Assembly (NCBI RefSeq): GCF_031127905.1
Contig: NZ_JARXIC010000001.1
Coordinates: forward strand, 240,051 to 304,050
DNA length: 64,000 nucleotides
From: Thalassobacterium sedimentorum
GTDB taxonomy: Bacteria > Verrucomicrobiota > Verrucomicrobiia > Opitutales > Coraliomargaritaceae
Reading direction: 5' to 3'
Under the pieces are notes generated by a model. The model saw only the letters and a list, made by a program, of their open reading frames with translations, was not told the origin of the DNA and did not search any database. The position numbers and the translations under genes were made by a program. Below are positions 17,951-27,406 of the stretch, piece after piece. Every line of letters starts with the position of its first letter. The stretch's first letter is position 1.

Positions 17951-20143
17951 CTAACGCCCCAGGTTGACGATTAAATAGAGACTAAGCAGGACACCCGCAG
18001 CTCCAAGGATGACGTATCCCTGCCCAACCCAATCAGACCTAGTCCACTTCCGAAACTCCCAGTTGGTCCCTGGAAACAATCGCTTATCATCCTGCAAAGA
18101 TGGCTCTAAACGAACGGCTTCGACAAGACGCGCGTCTTCAACAGGATCCCCACTCGCTGGCGTCCGCAAACGGGCATAAAAGAAATCCAATGACTCCTTC
18201 GGCTCCGAACGGGTGAAAATGGAAACAAGAATCAAGAGGCCAAAGGGAACCAATAAGCGAAAAATAGCCGTCAGTGTTTCATTAAAAGCAAAACTATTCG
18301 CAGTCAGATCCACTCCCAACCAGCTGAGGACGACCAACTCCACCTTCAACATGCCACGCCCCGAGCTAATACCGTTGCCATCCGTAGTTAGCCCCCCCTG
18401 CCAGAAAATGCTACGCGGCTCGACATAATCACTCTTTTCAAACTTCTGCCCAAGCTCGAGAGATTCGGGAGCACTCCCATTCACCTCCCCCCGAGCCTGC
18501 AAGGTCTCCCAAAGCAAGATTTCTTCCTCACGATTTTGCACATCAAACTCCTTAGCCGTATACGTACGCTCCACCTCATAGCCATTGGTCTCCATCGCTA
18601 GATACTCACTGCTACGAACTGAAGGAATCATCGGCAAGAAGACTGGCAGCAACAGGGTAAAGACCGTCGTAACACAGATGGATACCCAAGCAGCCACCCG
18701 ACTGGCTCTACGCCAAACCATCCCCATCCAGAAGCAAGCCGCAATAACCGAATTGAAGGTCAGCATAAAGATGAACAAAGTAAATACATCATCCAACAGA
18801 AGAGCGATCACTAAGCCACCAACGATATAAAGCACACAGAACAGACGCCCCATCATAATGTAGTGCCCATCACTTCTTCCGGGGAATAATGGCTTATAGA
18901 AATTGTTCGTAAGCAATGACGAACTCGTCAGCATAAGGGCATCCGCAGTCGACATCAAAGCAGCCATCAAACAAGCAATCATTAGACCGACCAATCCCAC
19001 CGGCAAAAGATCTCTCGTCGCCATCCCCCAAACCATATCCGGGTCAGTCACTTCCTGACCGTAGAGTAAGAGTGTCATCATGGCCAAAAAGCCCCAAATC
19101 ACCGAGCAATATCGCTTAATAAAGATACCTGTTAAAAAGCCGATACGAGCAGTTTCATCATCCTTCGCCGATCCAGCCGCAGTCATTTGATTCGCCTGCA
19201 CCCCTGTATTCACCAAAAAAAGTAGCCCGAAAGCCAAAATATAATACCAAGTAAATTGCGGTAAATTCGGAGAACCCAGGACCTCAAAAAAAGCCTCCGG
19301 TAAATTCTGATGCAATGCATGGAAGGTCCCCATGAACCCTTCATAGCCAAAGAGCGTATTAATCTTCGACATCGCAAAAGGGATCAACATTAGCGTCAAA
19401 ATTATTATAAAGATCCCCTGAATCATATCCGTAACAAAGGCAGCCTCCAAACCACCCGAAACAGCGTACAGCAAAATAATGACAGCTAAAGCAAGCGTCA
19501 GATACGTTCGATTGATGTAACTGAAAGTCGCTTGTGGTCTAAGCTCAGACAGTGTTTTCAAGCGATCAGTTTCGACTTCGGATAATAAACGAAAATCCTT
19601 ATCCTTCAGCACTTGCCACTCTTGAGCCAAGGCCTGTTCTTCCAACTCGTACTGAGTCAGGGCTTCCGCGGGTTTTTGAGCGATCGCCGCTATAGTCTTA
19701 CTCATAGCAGTGAAGCCAGCTGCGGCCACGATCATAAACATGATTGTTTGGATCACTGCATAAAAACCGGCCATCCGCTTCGATCCATAACGCTCGGTAA
19801 AAAACTCAGCTAAGCTAAGGTAACGCAAGCGACGATACCACATCGTAGTCATCCAAAAGAGCGGCATTCCGATGACACCACTAATCAGCCCCATCCCAAT
19901 ACCGGCAGCACCATTGGTACTGACCATTGTTGTTGTGGTAACCGCAGACTCAGCACTCGTGCCCTGACCGAAGGCTGCAAAAGTCTGAATGCCCTTACCA
20001 AATTTACGCCCTGCTAGGAAATAATCCTCCGAGCTATTGATTCGTTTCATCGCACGAAAACCAATCCATAAAACGACAGCGAAGTATGCAATGATAACTA
20101 CGATGTCAATGAGTGGCAGACCAAAAATAGTGTAGCTAGACAT
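17951..20143 (-). CDS. Na+:solute symporter (SSS family), long variant
   Basis: 730 residues. Membrane segments begin at IDIVVIIAYFAVVLWIGFRA, and the SSS signature runs through SEDYFLAGRKFGKGIQTFAA and AVSGGLEAAFVTDMIQGIFI. It has an extra hydrophilic insert near residues 155-195 (EALTQYELEEQALAQEW...) and a large loop near 510-590 before the last helices, making it longer than usual. The expected role is sodium-coupled uptake of the sugar or glycoside handled by the GH2 enzyme encoded 52 bases upstream on the same strand; the LacI gene follows 84 bases downstream. The three make a plausible operon of hydrolase, transporter and regulator. Sequence similarity to the other two symporters in the window is only at family level. 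Confidence 0.9.
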   Translation of the reverse strand: MSSYTIFGLPLIDIVVIIAYFAVVLWIGFRAMKRINSSEDYFLAGRKFGKGIQTFAAFGQGTSAESAVTTTTMVSTNGAAGIGMGLISGVIGMPLFWMTTMWYRRLRYLSLAEFFTERYGSKRMAGFYAVIQTIMFMIVAAAGFTAMSKTIAAIAQKPAEALTQYELEEQALAQEWQVLKDKDFRLLSEVETDRLKTLSELRPQATFSYINRTYLTLALAVIILLYAVSGGLEAAFVTDMIQGIFIIILTLMLIPFAMSKINTLFGYEGFMGTFHALHQNLPEAFFEVLGSPNLPQFTWYYILAFGLLFLVNTGVQANQMTAAGSAKDDETARIGFLTGIFIKRYCSVIWGFLAMMTLLLYGQEVTDPDMVWGMATRDLLPVGLVGLMIACLMAALMSTADALMLTSSSLLTNNFYKPLFPGRSDGHYIMMGRLFCVLYIVGGLVIALLLDDVFTLFIFMLTFNSVIAACFWMGMVWRRASRVAAWVSICVTTVFTLLLPVFLPMIPSVRSSEYLAMETNGYEVERTYTAKEFDVQNREEEILLWETLQARGEVNGSAPESLELGQKFEKSDYVEPRSIFWQGGLTTDGNGISSGRGMLKVELVVLSWLGVDLTANSFAFNETLTAIFRLLVPFGLLILVSIFTRSEPKESLDFFYARLRTPASGDPVEDARLVEAVRLEPSLQDDKRLFPGTNWEFRKWTRSDWVGQGYVILGAAGVLLSLYLIVNLGR

Positions 20144-20195
20144 GAAATAATTCCAAGGTAGAGGGGGTACCGTGTGTGACTAGGTGGTAATCAAA

Positions 20196-23100
20196 TCAAG
20201 ATTGAACACCGAGGAACAAGCGGCGAGCAAATCTACGTGCGACTGGATTCGTTTGCACCCGATTGAGTAAACTCACTTGGCAAATCCGCCAAACTCCAAG
20301 ACCATCCGGCCGCTCTGCAGCCACAGGCACCGCCCTCCAAGGACGCCCCCAGCCACCATCACCGCTCTCCAGCACAGGTTGCCAATCGGGATCCAACTCC
20401 ATTACAGTCGTAAGCAATGGAGTCACATAGCCACACGACTCATCGTACCAAAACTTAAAGTCAACGTCGGAAAAGTCGGCAACAATCTCCGCCGCAGTCC
20501 CACATGAGGCGAAGTGCCTCGGCCCCATTCCCGCTTTAGTAATGGAAACCTCACTTTGCCCAATTTCGTACTGCCCAGGCGACATCGAAAGGTAAACCGC
20601 AGTAGCTCCAGCTTGAACCGCCTGCATAATGCGCGCCGACTGACAGTCGCCCAGAGACTCAGTAGTCACCAAAATGGCATCAGCCTCCTCAAGGGAATCC
20701 TCAGGGTAAACCTGTAAGCCGAGCGATTCAACAAAGTCATTCCACTGAGAGTCATCACTAAAAACGCAGACGGACTTAGCCGCCTCCACTTCACGCGGAA
20801 ATACACCGATTTGCAAATCACAATCGTGGACCGCCTGACCGCTGGCATCAACCAACACAGCAGACACTTGAACCGAACCGACACAGTCAACATTTGGCAG
20901 AGTAACCATAATCTGCCCCTGCGCATCAGGCGCACAGCGACGGATCGTCGCCGCTTGCTGTCCGCTCGCCAGTATCGTTCCATCATAAGCAACCTGATAC
21001 ATCAGCGTTGCACCATCCAAATCCTCATTAGTGTCATTGGAGACCCACAAATCAACCGGAATCTCCTCGTCACAAAAACCAGTCATACGATCCGCGCGCA
21101 GAGAAACAATGACCGGAGACAACAAATCACGGTAAGTAAACCAGGATTTTTTAGGGATACGATTAACATCCATAATCGTCTTCATCCATCCCGCTGGCCA
21201 GGCATCAATGAAGAGGTGAATGGCAAATGTATTCATCCCATCCATTCGACGAAATGAAGCGGTCATTAACTGATTAACCCAATCCTGATGCTGCTGACTC
21301 GCATCAATCCATTCGGCAACCGTCTCAGGAGTTGAATACCAAAGCCAGTGAAAATTCATAGTCTGCGCCTGAGGAATACCACCTGGATTCCAGACCTTAT
21401 TTAAGGCAGTTGCACCCCAATCCTCTGGATAAAACTGACTCATCACCTCAAAGGAGTCCAAGCCTTCAGCACCAAATTCACCGCAACCGAAGTGCCAGCC
21501 CTCTTTAACAGGCAACCAATAACCGGCATGCAAGCGCCCTAGGTCGATTCCATGCCCTAAATACCAACCACAGTAGCAATGATTATCCGGCATACCCAGC
21601 TTGGCAGGAGGATCGTAATCGCCATCCACACATTTAATCACACGATCCGGATTCTCCCGACGCACAGCGCCGGTCGCCATTTCGAAAAACAACTGCATGT
21701 CTTCCCGGTCGATAAATCGGTGCGGTCGCCCACGGCCATTAGGCATCGGTTCGTTGATAAACGAAACTAGTATATTCGAAGGATGCGAACGGACCAACTT
21801 CTCCATAGCACCCGCTTGGCGCACACACTCCCAAAATTGGTTTTTCCGGATGGAAGCAAATAGCGGCAGATCAGTCTGAAGCATCATCCCCAGACGATCG
21901 CAGTAGTCATAGACCTCTTGCTGCACGGGATGCTGTGTCAAGCGCAAGAAATTCATATTGGTTAGCCGCGCCAACAAAATATCATCCGCCAACTGATCGT
22001 AATCCCCCCGGAACACACACATGTCAATGTTCCCCATGGTATTCGCGCCTCGCAGCCGGATTTCTTCGCCATTGAGATAAAACTTCCCCTTCGGATTCGA
22101 TTCTTCGCTTTGAACAAAAGTGCGCATTCCGAATTGACGTACACTGGAGTCCAATACCACCCCCTGCTCGTCCAGCAATTCCAGTTGCGCTTGATACAAC
22201 CATGGTGAATCCGGATGCCATAACTTCGCATTCTCGATAGGCACCGTAAATGAGAAATAATTTTTCCCACTCCCAACGAGCAACGGCGATTCACTGGGCA
22301 ATTCTTTATCCAAATCACCAAAACCACCCTCAGGCACCGTCGTTGGATAATACAAATAACCCGAACACACCTTCGCTTCAAAATTCTGCCCCCAGATACC
22401 AAGCCGCAGACTCACCACCTCTTCGTGCCCCTCACCTGCGTTGCTCACCTCAACACAGATTTCCACAGAGTCCAATTCGGAACTAGGGCGAACAAACAAA
22501 TCGGTAATCGCAATAATAGAGCGTCCTTCCAAATAGAAAGGCTGCCAAATTCCCATACCAGGAGGGCAATGATGCCATCCAGTTTGGGGATCATCGTAGC
22601 CCAAACCAGTGGCGGCATAGACTTTATCACCATCAGCCTGCCCCTCTTCAAAGGCCTGCCCCAACATGGTGAAATCATTGTCGACCTGTACCAAGAGCAC
22701 ATTCCCCACGGCCTTCAATACCCCATGAACATCGAACTCAAAAGGCTCAAAGATCCCCTCATGCCCCCCTAGGCAAACTCCGTTTAAATAAACGAGGCAA
22801 CTATAGTCCACAGCCTTAAAGCAAAGAAAATGCGAAGGCAATCCATACAACTCCTCTGGCGCATCAAACTCTACACGGTACAAGGTCGAAGCTTTCCCCA
22901 ATGGGGGCCCATAATGCGGGATTTGCACAGTTTCCCAGTCCCCAGCACCTTGTTCAGCAGCAGCAAAGTCTGCAACGTCCTCAGCTGTCTTCACCCGCCA
23001 GTCGCAAGACTCAAACACGTGCTGACAACGCAACCCAGGCAACTTTGGAGCTAAATCCTGCATAAATGGCTGGGTACGCTCGCGCTCAGTCTCCAAAGCA

Positions 23101-23276
23101 GCCAAGAGCTCATCATGAGTGGTCATTTTACGCACCCGAGGAATCTCAACAGGCGCACCGCTCAAATTCAAACGACGCAGATTTGGCATCGGGGCGTTCG
23201 GCTGATAGAGCCCTTCCCGCGGAGCGAGGGCAGATCCTGTAGCGATATCGGCAAATATATCTCTTTTTTTAAGCAT
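20196..23276 (-). CDS. GH2-family glycoside hydrolase (beta-galactosidase/beta-glucuronidase-like)
   Basis: 1026 residues, no signal peptide. GH2 layout: N-terminal jelly-roll sugar-binding domain about 80-250 (STLYRVEFDAPEELYGLPSH; YSCLVYLNGVCLGGHEG), immunoglobulin-like domain about 255-385, TIM barrel about 390-720 with GANTMGNIDMCVFRGDYDQ, acid/base Glu509 in ILVSFINEPMPNG, and probable nucleophile Glu600 in HFGCGEFGAEGLDS. The C-terminal 300 residues add two more beta domains and a Rossmann-like segment (VCVFSDDSQWNDFVESLGLQ). Cleavage of a beta-linked galactoside, glucuronide or mannoside is expected; the exact sugar cannot be read off. It is likely cytoplasmic and paired with the symporter downstream. 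The 65 residues before the sugar-binding domain are longer than usual, but no better internal start is obvious. Confidence 0.88.
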   Translation of the reverse strand: MLKKRDIFADIATGSALAPREGLYQPNAPMPNLRRLNLSGAPVEIPRVRKMTTHDELLAALETERERTQPFMQDLAPKLPGLRCQHVFESCDWRVKTAEDVADFAAAEQGAGDWETVQIPHYGPPLGKASTLYRVEFDAPEELYGLPSHFLCFKAVDYSCLVYLNGVCLGGHEGIFEPFEFDVHGVLKAVGNVLLVQVDNDFTMLGQAFEEGQADGDKVYAATGLGYDDPQTGWHHCPPGMGIWQPFYLEGRSIIAITDLFVRPSSELDSVEICVEVSNAGEGHEEVVSLRLGIWGQNFEAKVCSGYLYYPTTVPEGGFGDLDKELPSESPLLVGSGKNYFSFTVPIENAKLWHPDSPWLYQAQLELLDEQGVVLDSSVRQFGMRTFVQSEESNPKGKFYLNGEEIRLRGANTMGNIDMCVFRGDYDQLADDILLARLTNMNFLRLTQHPVQQEVYDYCDRLGMMLQTDLPLFASIRKNQFWECVRQAGAMEKLVRSHPSNILVSFINEPMPNGRGRPHRFIDREDMQLFFEMATGAVRRENPDRVIKCVDGDYDPPAKLGMPDNHCYCGWYLGHGIDLGRLHAGYWLPVKEGWHFGCGEFGAEGLDSFEVMSQFYPEDWGATALNKVWNPGGIPQAQTMNFHWLWYSTPETVAEWIDASQQHQDWVNQLMTASFRRMDGMNTFAIHLFIDAWPAGWMKTIMDVNRIPKKSWFTYRDLLSPVIVSLRADRMTGFCDEEIPVDLWVSNDTNEDLDGATLMYQVAYDGTILASGQQAATIRRCAPDAQGQIMVTLPNVDCVGSVQVSAVLVDASGQAVHDCDLQIGVFPREVEAAKSVCVFSDDSQWNDFVESLGLQVYPEDSLEEADAILVTTESLGDCQSARIMQAVQAGATAVYLSMSPGQYEIGQSEVSITKAGMGPRHFASCGTAAEIVADFSDVDFKFWYDESCGYVTPLLTTVMELDPDWQPVLESGDGGWGRPWRAVPVAAERPDGLGVWRICQVSLLNRVQTNPVARRFARRLFLGVQS

Positions 23277-23619
23277 TGTGGGTAATCATCTAGAATTAGT
23301 GGACATGTGCGTAGCGACAGCGCGCGCCCAGCACTAGCCCACAAAAAATAATATGCAGCAAATAACTCAGACAATGTTCATAAAATCAATCAAATACTCA
23401 CAACATTATAATCTACATTCATAAACATCACATACCACAAAGAATACATGCCCTCCCACAAATACACATCAAAACAACCATAAAACACGATTTAACTACA
23501 AAAGACATTCAATCATAAAGACTATAAATGTAACATTAATGTCTTACTTATTCCACTTGACGGTTACCAAAAAACAACCTTACAACTACTCAAACAACAA
23601 GCATTGCACACCTGCAAGC
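23277..23619. other. AT-rich, G-poor divergent intergenic region
   Basis: This 343-base gap separates the GH2 operon (leftward) from a pseudopilin gene (rightward), so it must hold promoters for both. The plus strand is very poor in G. A perfect ten-base palindrome ACATTAATGT lies at 23533-23542, flanked as GTAA...TTAC, and a TTGACG -35-like hexamer follows near 23557. No coding sequence or RNA gene was recognised. The palindrome is only a weak operator candidate. Confidence 0.4.
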
Positions 23620-24312
23620 ATGACTGATGACCGATCTATTTCCCCAATGAACCCCAAGGACTTTCACTGTAACGCCGCATTTACACTGATTGAATTACTC
23701 TGCGTTATCGCCGTCATTGCGATTCTCTCGGCCATCCTCATCCCTACAGCAGGAAGAATCCGGGAATCTGCGAATGCGACCAAATGCGTCAGCAATCTTC
23801 GAACTATTGGACAAACCATCGGGCTCATCGTAGCTGAGAACGGCGATTACCCTCCCGCCGTTGCAAGCAGCTATTCAGCAATATCTCAATCAGGCGCCAT
23901 TGCAAAAAAAGCAGGCTACGGCACCGACAAGTTCCCCCGGGAAGCATACGAGAAATCGGATGCGAATCACATATTCAACTGCCCCAGCTCAGAGGCAACT
24001 AACTCATATCGCGATTACGCCCTTAACGCTATTGTTATGGGCTGGCAAGCTAGCTCCTACAACCCGCTATATAAACCAATTAACCCCATCAACATCCCAG
24101 ACCTCCCCGATACAATTTTGGTTACCGACAACGCAGCTGACAATCTAGTCCCACAAACACGTCAATATTTTGACATAAACATCTGGCCTTACACTGAGAA
24201 CATAGGTGCGCGCCACAATGGAAAAGCCAATATTCTCTTTGCAGACTATCATGTCGCAGCAGTCGACCCAGCAACAATCGAACCAGAGCAGATTGACCCC
24301 AAGCTTCAGTAG
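23620..24312 (+). CDS. Type II-secretion-like pseudopilin (prepilin N-terminal methylation domain)
   Basis: 230 residues from ATG 23620; an ATG at 23647 would give a shorter leader and is equally possible. The leader ends in CNAAFTLIELLCVIAVIAIL, the class III prepilin signal: cleavage before Phe, with Glu at position 5 of the mature protein, followed by a hydrophobic helix. The rest (CVSNLRTIGQTIGLIVAENG; GARHNGKANILFADYHVAAV) matches the 'H-x9-DG' pseudopilin-like proteins that are expanded in Planctomycetes, Lentisphaerae and Verrucomicrobia, here with ADY in place of the usual DG. They are thought to be surface or type II-secretion associated; no pilus machinery is in this window. It is divergent from the GH2 operon and convergent with a LacI gene, forming one of three pseudopilin, regulator and PEP-CTERM groupings. 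Confidence 0.85.
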   Translation: MTDDRSISPMNPKDFHCNAAFTLIELLCVIAVIAILSAILIPTAGRIRESANATKCVSNLRTIGQTIGLIVAENGDYPPAVASSYSAISQSGAIAKKAGYGTDKFPREAYEKSDANHIFNCPSSEATNSYRDYALNAIVMGWQASSYNPLYKPINPINIPDLPDTILVTDNAADNLVPQTRQYFDINIWPYTENIGARHNGKANILFADYHVAAVDPATIEPEQIDPKLQ

Positions 24313-24519
24313 CTTGCAGCCACTGCACAGGCCTCACCTACCATACGACGCGCCAATGAATAGGCTCTGGGCCCGCCCTTATCAGCAACTCTGCATACTC
24401 GGAATAATCTATTTGCCTGAGCCATCCATCGCCCCAGGCCGCACAATTCCACTGGACAACCCGAATCACGCATCCTGGGTTCATGGCACTTACAACGCGA
24501 CAGGCCAGCACCCCTCGCA

Positions 24520-25587
24520 CTAATCGCTCTCATCAAGAACGCGAGGGGCAATCAAAGTAGTAACCGAACGCTCATTCATTTGACCAATACGAACCACTAA
24601 GCGACTCAAAGCGCCTTCCAAAACCTCCCCCAGACAGGTATCCACAAGTATCGGACGAGGCTGCAGCGAGTCCACGTAAGCAGGAGTCACTCCAGCCACG
24701 ACCATTTCGCCACGACCATCATCAAAAAGTCCAGCCTCCGAAAGGGCTCGATAAAAGGCACCGGCATCCTTATCCAGAGAAAAGAAATAACCGACTGCCC
24801 CCTTCGACTTCAACTTAGCACAAACTCGAACAGCAGCCTCATGGGAATCCATCACATGCACATTGCCTGGCCAGAGCCCTTCCTTAGCAAACTCAGTATG
24901 ACTGGCACTGATCACAGCCGATGGATGCTTCGCCAATAAACAACGGTCCAAAAAGGCACGCCCACGCACCACTTGAGCCTCATGAAAGCAATTTGAACCA
25001 TCCACGAGGACAAAGGAATCACAACCGCGCTCAACCAGCTCTTTGTAAGCCAATGCGCCCACTGCTACATCATTAACCGTTACATGGTCCATGAGCGGAA
25101 AGGGATGACTCGGCCCGAAAACATGCACACAGGGAATGCGAGCGGACAACAACCTCAAGGCATCACGTTGCGCCCCCACCGCCAAGCCGAACGGCATCAA
25201 AATAACCCCCTCAACTTGGCCACTCCCTACACAATGAGGCAGCTCATGTGGATCACTGGTCTGCTCTAAAACCAAATTGATACGACGTGCGCGGCAAACA
25301 CGCTGCAAATCTTCAATCAAATAGGCCATCGTCGGCTCTGTGAACATCCCTCCAGCTCCCCCCAGAAGCACCAAGCCTACGGACTTCAAAGACTGCTGCT
25401 GTGGCGTCATGTTGCGAGGACGCGGCCCCGGCCGCAACGCCGGCCGAACATAGCCCAAGCGATCCATCGCTTTATTTATCCGGATAACGGTTTCGTGACG
25501 GACCCCACCATGCCCATTCAATACTCGGGAAACCGTTGCACGTGACACGCCTGCTTCATTTGCAATATCCTCAGTGGTCAATTTCAT
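24520..25587 (-). CDS. LacI-family transcriptional regulator (paralogue of 16796-17866)
   Basis: 355 residues. HTH near the N terminus: TTEDIANEAGVSRATVSRVL, then NGHGGVRHETVIRINKAMDR and a Pro/Arg-rich hinge (LRPGPRPRNMTPQQ). The effector domain spans about 70-350 with VGLVLLGGAGGMFTEPTMAY, DHVTVNDVAVGALAYKELVE and VRGRAFLDRCLL. The pattern matches the LacI encoded at 16796-17866 segment by segment, so the pair probably arose by duplication and may recognise similar operators and related sugars. It is convergent with the pseudopilin gene and followed, in transcription terms, by nothing closely spaced. A degenerate inverted repeat lies 18 bases upstream of its start. Confidence 0.92.
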   Translation of the reverse strand: MKLTTEDIANEAGVSRATVSRVLNGHGGVRHETVIRINKAMDRLGYVRPALRPGPRPRNMTPQQQSLKSVGLVLLGGAGGMFTEPTMAYLIEDLQRVCRARRINLVLEQTSDPHELPHCVGSGQVEGVILMPFGLAVGAQRDALRLLSARIPCVHVFGPSHPFPLMDHVTVNDVAVGALAYKELVERGCDSFVLVDGSNCFHEAQVVRGRAFLDRCLLAKHPSAVISASHTEFAKEGLWPGNVHVMDSHEAAVRVCAKLKSKGAVGYFFSLDKDAGAFYRALSEAGLFDDGRGEMVVAGVTPAYVDSLQPRPILVDTCLGEVLEGALSRLVVRIGQMNERSVTTLIAPRVLDESD

Positions 25588-26395
25588 ATGAGTTTAAATT
25601 GCTACATTGATACATTTCTATGTCAATTGATTAATACGCATATTCAGCCACAAGAAAGCACATTTTCTAAACAATTGCTTCATTGCATCGAATCGCCCCT
25701 GTCCCATCAGAAAATAAGCCCTAGCAGCACACATATTACAAGCGAAAACAAAGATACCGAAATGAACCGAGCGACTTAAGAATCAACCTAGAATTTCACG
25801 ACATTGACAAAACTAATGTAGAATTACAATTTAACGCAGTTGATTCATTATGCCCAAGTAATAATCTGCACGCGCCACCTCATGGTAATACCCCTACACA
25901 ATCTTCGCGAGTCCTCGAACCGCCCTTTGAATATTTTGAATCGTATTTCAGCAGCCCTATCCAATGACCGCACCACCCAAAGAAAGTATCGACCAAAACG
26001 GAGGCTAAGCCTGTTTGCGAGCGTGCGCCACGAACATACGGCCGATTCCGGCGAGCAACTCCGTCATACTTGGTGTTAGCAAAATAAATATAATACTGCT
26101 CTTAATGAAAGCTCACATCACAAGGGCCTATCCGACGCTGCAGAGGGTTGTTCTCAAACTTGGTGAATTGATTCCCCAACATCAGGCCGAAAACAACAGC
26201 GAGTGAATCGCCATAATGATAGGGCATCGCGCTGCATTAACTCCCCCCGCTCTCAAATGAAGAGCAGACAGTAGCAATAGAGCGCCTCCAAACAATATTC
26301 GATAAAAGCAAAAAAAAACTGCCATTTAGGGACATACGAATAGCGACCTTGAGTTGAAATACACATTCACATATAGCATATGAACGAATATAAAA
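25588..26395. other. Long non-coding stretch; possible LacI operator near its left end
   Basis: About 800 bases between the LacI start and the terminator of the PEP-CTERM gene. At 25606-25627 an imperfect inverted repeat (ATTGATACA and TATGTCAAT around TTTC, 7 of 9 positions symmetric) lies 18 bases upstream of the LacI start and could be its operator; the segment TACATTGAT it contains recurs at 16750-16758 before the fucosidase operon. The rest has stop codons in every frame and no recognisable domain in any short open frame. It may be decayed coding DNA, but I found no signature to name it. Confidence 0.35.
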
Positions 26396-26425
26396 ATGCC
26401 TCCCCGCGGATCATCGGGGAGGCAT
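26396..26425 (-). terminator. Rho-independent terminator of the PEP-CTERM gene
   Basis: Perfect 11-base inverted repeat, ATGCCTCCCCG and CGGGGAGGCAT around an eight-base loop. Read on the minus strand, the G+C-rich stem is followed directly by TTTTTAT, the classic intrinsic terminator form. It lies 70 bases beyond the stop codon of the gene at 26495-27406 on that strand. Confidence 0.9.
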
Positions 26426-26494
26426 GTATGCGATTAAGTTCTCGCCAAGCAGACCTGATTCAAGACAAACCACACTGCTTGATTTATCATATGG

Positions 26495-27406
26495 CTACTG
26501 ACGACGGCGCTTCATAAAGATCGCCAACATGCAAGTAAATGAGCCAAAGAGCAAAGCCGTAGAGGACGGCTCAGGAATGATCGAAAAATTATCTAAATAA
26601 TACTCAGGTTCAGTGTTTGCTGTATTCACGCGAAGACGAAAATAATCGAGGTCAGTAACTGAATTTGCAAATGCGGCATCAGTAACGGTTGCCACAGTCG
26701 TCCCACTGGTGCCGTTCCATTCATAAACATTAAAACCATAGGTTTGATTATCGATATCGATATCGACCACCTCGAAGCGATACCAATTCTCATCCTTCAT
26801 TGCATATTCAACAAGTTGAGTCGAACCGGAACCGTCTGAGTAGCGAAGGTAATGCGTTGAATAGCGAACATCCAGAGCAAAAGCTTCAGTACCATTTGAT
26901 GAATAAAAAGCAAAATGAGGCTGCGTATTAAGATCCGCACCATAGAAATCCCATGCGACTGTATAACCGCTGCCAGTCAGGCTTGCACCAAGCGAGCCAT
27001 CCACATCAACCGAGGAAGGATTATTATTTGTTAAACCCGTGCGGTCCGTGAAATAGTTATAGATGGAAGGGGCAATGGATGAGGCATTCCTATCAACCAA
27101 AGCAGCCGACTGGCTACCACCAACATCCCAAGGAGAGTTCATATCCGGAGATATGGTGACTCGTTCATTAGTGCCAAAAGCGCTACCGTACCAGCCGTAA
27201 GGATTCCCCTGACGCCCGGTTCCGGTGATTTCATTCAAATTGCCCGCCAAAAAAGTAGGAGCAATATTACCAGGAGACAGGTCTTCAAAATCATAAGAGT
27301 ATGGTAGCGTTTGAGAATTAACCATGCAGGGCAAACCAATGCCGGTTACCAATAAAGCACCCACCTTAAGAGTAAGAGGCGACAGGGATAAGTATTTCTT
27401 AGTCAT
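26495..27406 (-). CDS. PEP-CTERM sorted surface protein
   Basis: 303 residues. A signal peptide (VGALLVTGIGLPCMVNSQ) is followed by a beta-sandwich domain of about 230 residues and a C-terminal PEP-CTERM tail: IPEPSSTALLFGSFTCMLAI then FMKRRRQ, that is PEP motif, hydrophobic helix and Arg cluster. Such tails are recognised by an exosortase, which is not encoded here. The core (GWYGSAFGTNERVTISPDMN; DLNTQPHFAFYSSNG; NWYRFEVVDIDIDNQTYGF) is paralogous to the anchorless protein at 4871-5686 within the fucosidase operon. Together with the LacI at 24520 and pseudopilin at 23620 it forms the first regulator/pseudopilin/PEP-CTERM grouping. A strong terminator follows. The function of the domain is unknown; carbohydrate binding is a reasonable guess. 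Confidence 0.9.
   Translation of the reverse strand: MTKKYLSLSPLTLKVGALLVTGIGLPCMVNSQTLPYSYDFEDLSPGNIAPTFLAGNLNEITGTGRQGNPYGWYGSAFGTNERVTISPDMNSPWDVGGSQSAALVDRNASSIAPSIYNYFTDRTGLTNNNPSSVDVDGSLGASLTGSGYTVAWDFYGADLNTQPHFAFYSSNGTEAFALDVRYSTHYLRYSDGSGSTQLVEYAMKDENWYRFEVVDIDIDNQTYGFNVYEWNGTSGTTVATVTDAAFANSVTDLDYFRLRVNTANTEPEYYLDNFSIIPEPSSTALLFGSFTCMLAIFMKRRRQ

Noticed and set aside
25840..26079. Small plus-strand frame of 79 codons
   Set aside because: No recognisable motif, no clear ribosome site, and stop-rich surroundings; treated as non-coding.
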